Part shown: positions 4,564 through 6,753 of the stretch, piece by piece
Numbering within the stretch: position 1 is the first letter of the stretch
Layout: each line of letters opens with the position of its first letter
DNA from: CAZIWJ01 sp964542855
GTDB lineage: Bacteria; Bacteroidota; Bacteroidia; Cytophagales; Cyclobacteriaceae
DNA length: 6,753 nucleotides
Assembly: GCA_964542855.1 (NCBI GenBank)
Contig: CAZIWJ010000204.1
Location: 1-6,753, forward strand
Direction of reading: 5' to 3'
Made by a program: the position numbers and the translations under genes
Notes under the pieces: model-generated
Databases searched by the model: none
Told to the model about the DNA's origin: nothing
The model's input: the letters and a program-made list of their open reading frames with translations, nothing else

Positions 4564-6624
4564 TCAGGGGAAATCCAGTACGTTGTCAATAACGTGCATC
4601 ACCCCGTTACTCTCCTCCAGGTCGGCCTCAACAATCGTAGCCGTATCGTCCGTATCGTCGGTAATGATGATAGAAGTACCGTTATTATTTACCACGAAGT
4701 CCTTATTGTTGTCGGCCAGGGTAACCACAATTACGCTCGTCCCTACCGGGAAATCCGCGCTGCTGAAACCTTCACCCGCTACATGGTACTTCAGTATATC
4801 GGCCAGGTTAGGGGCTTCCAGCAAGTCTTTTAATTCGCGTTCATCTCCACCCTCAACCAGTAGCCTGGTATTAAAGGCGCTATCAACCGGGGCAAAAAGT
4901 GTGTACTTACCAGGTTCTCCAAGGGTTCGGGATGAAGAACTGGCTCCCGTGGTTAGCGTTGGATATAATCCGGCGTTTTCAATAGCAGTAACCAGGACGG
5001 TGAACCGTTCATCGGCATCAAAAATGGCTGGCTCCAGCACGGTTCCGTACGCATTAGATATAAACGAAGGGACCAGAACTTCATCAATTACATGAAGCAC
5101 TCCGTTGGTGGCCGGTTTATCAGCGTTGGTAACCACAGCCTGAACGCTCGAGGTACCTACTGTTACTTCGCCGTTTGTTTCACCAACGGAAAGGAAAGAA
5201 CCTTCAAACGTTTCCTCTGTTTGCTGCAGGGCCGATGCGGTTTTACCCCCGCTCAGTATGTGGGTCGTGAGGAGTCTCTTTAACACAAAATCGGTTACGT
5301 CATCCAGGTTACTGTAAGTATTTCCCGTACCGGCTGAAATGCCGTTTAGTAAGGTGGTAAAAGCTTCATCACCGGGCGCAAATAAAGTTAGGTTACTGGA
5401 AGCATTTTCCAGCGTATCTTTTATTTCCGGCAGGCGGTTAATGGCCTCAACCAACAGGTTCAGGTTATTATCGGCAGCCAGTTGTACCAGGTTCAGGGTA
5501 GGTTCCGTTTCCGTGCTATCTTCCTCAACGATCGCCGACTCAGGAACCAGAAGCTGATCGATAACGTGTATTATTCCGTTGGCTGCTGCAACATCAGAAA
5601 GGCCTTCCCCGCCACGAATATTGATACTGTCGTTCAGCACCGGTTGCCCGTTACTACCCGATACGGCAATGGTGCTTCCTTCCAGCGTTGGTGGGGTAGG
5701 ATCAGTAAGGTCGGCCGCTTTCAGTGCCGAATCGGCAATAACGTGATACTGGAGAATCAGCTTTAGGGTGTCGTTACTAATGTCTTCCAGTGTATTATAA
5801 CGGCTACTCGAGTTCAGGAATGCAGTAAAAGCGTCGTCATCGGGAGCAAACACGGTAAAAGTACCTTCTGTACTGCCAAGAGCTGCGGTTAGGTCCGGAA
5901 ACTTATCCAGGGCTTCTTCCAGTACCGTAAAAGACGCCCCCCGGGCAACAATATCAAGAATAACATCCAGTACGGGTTCCTCACCATCATCGTTTTCATC
6001 GCCTTCATTGTCGTTATCATCACCTTTCGGTAAATACTCATCCGGAACAAGAACCCGGTTAATAACATGAACAATGGCGTTACTCAGCTCATTGTCCGGG
6101 TCAGTAACCGATGTGCTGTCGTTCAGGGTGATGGCTCCGTCGCTACCTACTGATACATCGATGGAATCGTTGGCAAATAAGGTCTGGTAGCTACTGGTTT
6201 CAAAATCAGCCGCCCTGGTTATTCCCTGCAGCAGGTGGTACTGCAAAATACCCGCGAGCGTGTCTTTATTTACTTCGCTAAGCGATGCCACCCCGGTTTT
6301 TTCCAGGAAAGCACTGAATGCCGCATTGGTGGGTGCAAAAATGGTTAGTTCGTCATCTTCTGCTTCCAGTTCGCTGGTTAATTCCGCTGCCTCCGCCGCA
6401 TCGAGCAGGGCAGACAGGTTGTCCTGGTTTTCCAAAAATACCAGTGCTGTGGTATCGGTAGGGGTTTCCGTGCTATCTACCGGGGCACTGGTTGAATCAG
6501 TAGGATCTGGCTCGGGATCAGGGCCCGGTTCGTCGTTGTCGTTGTTGCAGGCAACCAGGAACACAAACGGAAGCAAAAAAATTAAAAGCGGGTATGTACG
6601 ATAGATTGCAGCAAAAATTTTCAT
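4564..6624 (-). CDS. Lipoprotein with four fasciclin (FAS1) domains
   Basis: This 686-residue envelope protein probably works in adhesion or matrix contact, the usual role of FAS1 domains. A lipoprotein signal peptide covers 1-25, with lipobox LVAC and lipidated Cys26. The following NNDNDE is acidic, like the surface-export signals of Bacteroidota lipoproteins, so display on the outer face is likely. A Pro/Asp/Thr-rich tether (about 29-59) leads to four FAS1 domains at about 66-194, 218-362, 377-520 and 527-685. Each has the first signature (TIFAPTNAAF 94, TVFAPDDDAF 257, TLFAPGDEAF 413, TLFAPVDSAF 575), a YH or TH motif, and a closing HVI segment (NAIVHVINRVLVP 182, NGIIHVIDQLLVP 349, NGVLHVIDEVLVP 507, NGVMHVIDNVLDFP 673). 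An Asp/Glu-rich linker (201-216) joins domains 1 and 2. The protein stops right at the last FAS1 strand, so there is no extra C-terminal sorting domain. It is transcribed alone, with its own promoter candidate and terminator. The ATG at 6622-6624 gives a proper signal peptide. Confidence 0.95.
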   Translation of the reverse strand: MKIFAAIYRTYPLLIFLLPFVFLVACNNDNDEPGPDPEPDPTDSTSAPVDSTETPTDTTALVFLENQDNLSALLDAAEAAELTSELEAEDDELTIFAPTNAAFSAFLEKTGVASLSEVNKDTLAGILQYHLLQGITRAADFETSSYQTLFANDSIDVSVGSDGAITLNDSTSVTDPDNELSNAIVHVINRVLVPDEYLPKGDDNDNEGDENDDGEEPVLDVILDIVARGASFTVLEEALDKFPDLTAALGSTEGTFTVFAPDDDAFTAFLNSSSRYNTLEDISNDTLKLILQYHVIADSALKAADLTDPTPPTLEGSTIAVSGSNGQPVLNDSINIRGGEGLSDVAAANGIIHVIDQLLVPESAIVEEDSTETEPTLNLVQLAADNNLNLLVEAINRLPEIKDTLENASSNLTLFAPGDEAFTTLLNGISAGTGNTYSNLDDVTDFVLKRLLTTHILSGGKTASALQQTEETFEGSFLSVGETNGEVTVGTSSVQAVVTNADKPATNGVLHVIDEVLVPSFISNAYGTVLEPAIFDADERFTVLVTAIENAGLYPTLTTGASSSSRTLGEPGKYTLFAPVDSAFNTRLLVEGGDERELKDLLEAPNLADILKYHVAGEGFSSADFPVGTSVIVVTLADNNKDFVVNNNGTSIIITDDTDDTATIVEADLEESNGVMHVIDNVLDFP

Positions 6625-6659
6625 GGTGTGGCTACAGAAGGTTACAGTAAATTATAAGA

Positions 6660-6690
6660 ATATTACAATACTACTAAAATATTTTCAAAA
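6660..6690 (-). promoter_or_regulatory. Candidate promoter of the FAS1 gene
   Basis: Read on the minus strand, TTGAAA (6683-6688) is followed after exactly 17 bases by TAATAT (6660-6665). The same place also offers the Bacteroidota form: TTTTG (6686-6690), 20 bases, then TAATATTC, a partial match to TAnnTTTG. The start of transcription would fall near 6653, leaving a leader of roughly 30 bases with no Shine-Dalgarno sequence. The remaining bases to 6753 contain no recognisable gene. Confidence 0.45.
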
Positions 6691-6753
6691 GCACGGAGGT
6701 TTAGTTCAGGTATCGTGCCAGCTAGCGATATATCAGTTTATTTTGCAGATTTA

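Noticed and set aside
4423..4833. Plus-strand open frame of 136 codons starting in the gap after the Gre-like gene
   Set aside because: It passes through the terminator hairpin and most of it is antisense to the last FAS1 domain.
4583..5095. Long open frames on the plus strand opposite the FAS1 gene, also at 5482-5766 and 6260-6604
   Set aside because: They lie fully inside a gene with four clear FAS1 domains, and their products are low-complexity Ser/Val-rich strings typical of antisense frames.
6721..6734. Palindromes GCTAGC and GATATATC near the right end
   Set aside because: Short, AT-rich and adjacent to the window edge, with no gene visible beyond; likely chance.

Overview
The window looks like a stretch of chromosome from a member of the Bacteroidota, most likely a Cytophagales-type marine or environmental bacterium. 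This is inferred from several signs. There is a TonB-dependent outer-membrane receptor and a multi-domain fasciclin (FAS1) lipoprotein with an acidic stretch just after the lipidated cysteine. None of the starts has a well-placed Shine-Dalgarno sequence. The gaps are AT-rich, and some contain matches to the Bacteroidota TTTG / TAnnTTTG promoter pattern. No mobile element, CRISPR array, tRNA or rRNA was seen, and codon and base use look even across the genes.

Layout: positions 1-399 hold no gene, only AT-rich DNA with inverted repeats that could be regulatory. A stand-alone TonB-dependent receptor (400-2391, +) follows. Next come two small proteins of unknown function on the same strand: a 67-residue protein (2473-2676), closed by a strong intrinsic terminator, and a 113-residue protein (2790-3131). 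A glyoxalase-like VOC-fold protein (3145-3786, -) converges on the second of these with only 13 bases between them. Divergent from it is a 151-residue protein (3898-4353, +) whose layout follows the transcript-cleavage factors GreA/GreB: a coiled-coil hairpin with an acidic tip, then an FKBP-like C-terminal half. A 210-base gap with nested inverted repeats and a terminator separates it from a convergent gene for a 686-residue lipoprotein with four FAS1 domains (4564-6624, -). A good promoter candidate lies upstream of that last gene, near the window's right end.

The genes do not form one pathway. The receptor and the FAS1 lipoprotein are both envelope proteins (nutrient uptake and probable surface adhesion). 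The Gre-like protein would act on RNA polymerase, and the VOC protein is probably a small cytosolic enzyme. Terminators, strand changes and gaps suggest mostly single-gene transcription units. No convincing new multi-gene system was found. The most interesting items are the divergent Gre-like factor, the structured region after it, and the small conserved-looking 67-residue protein with its own terminator.
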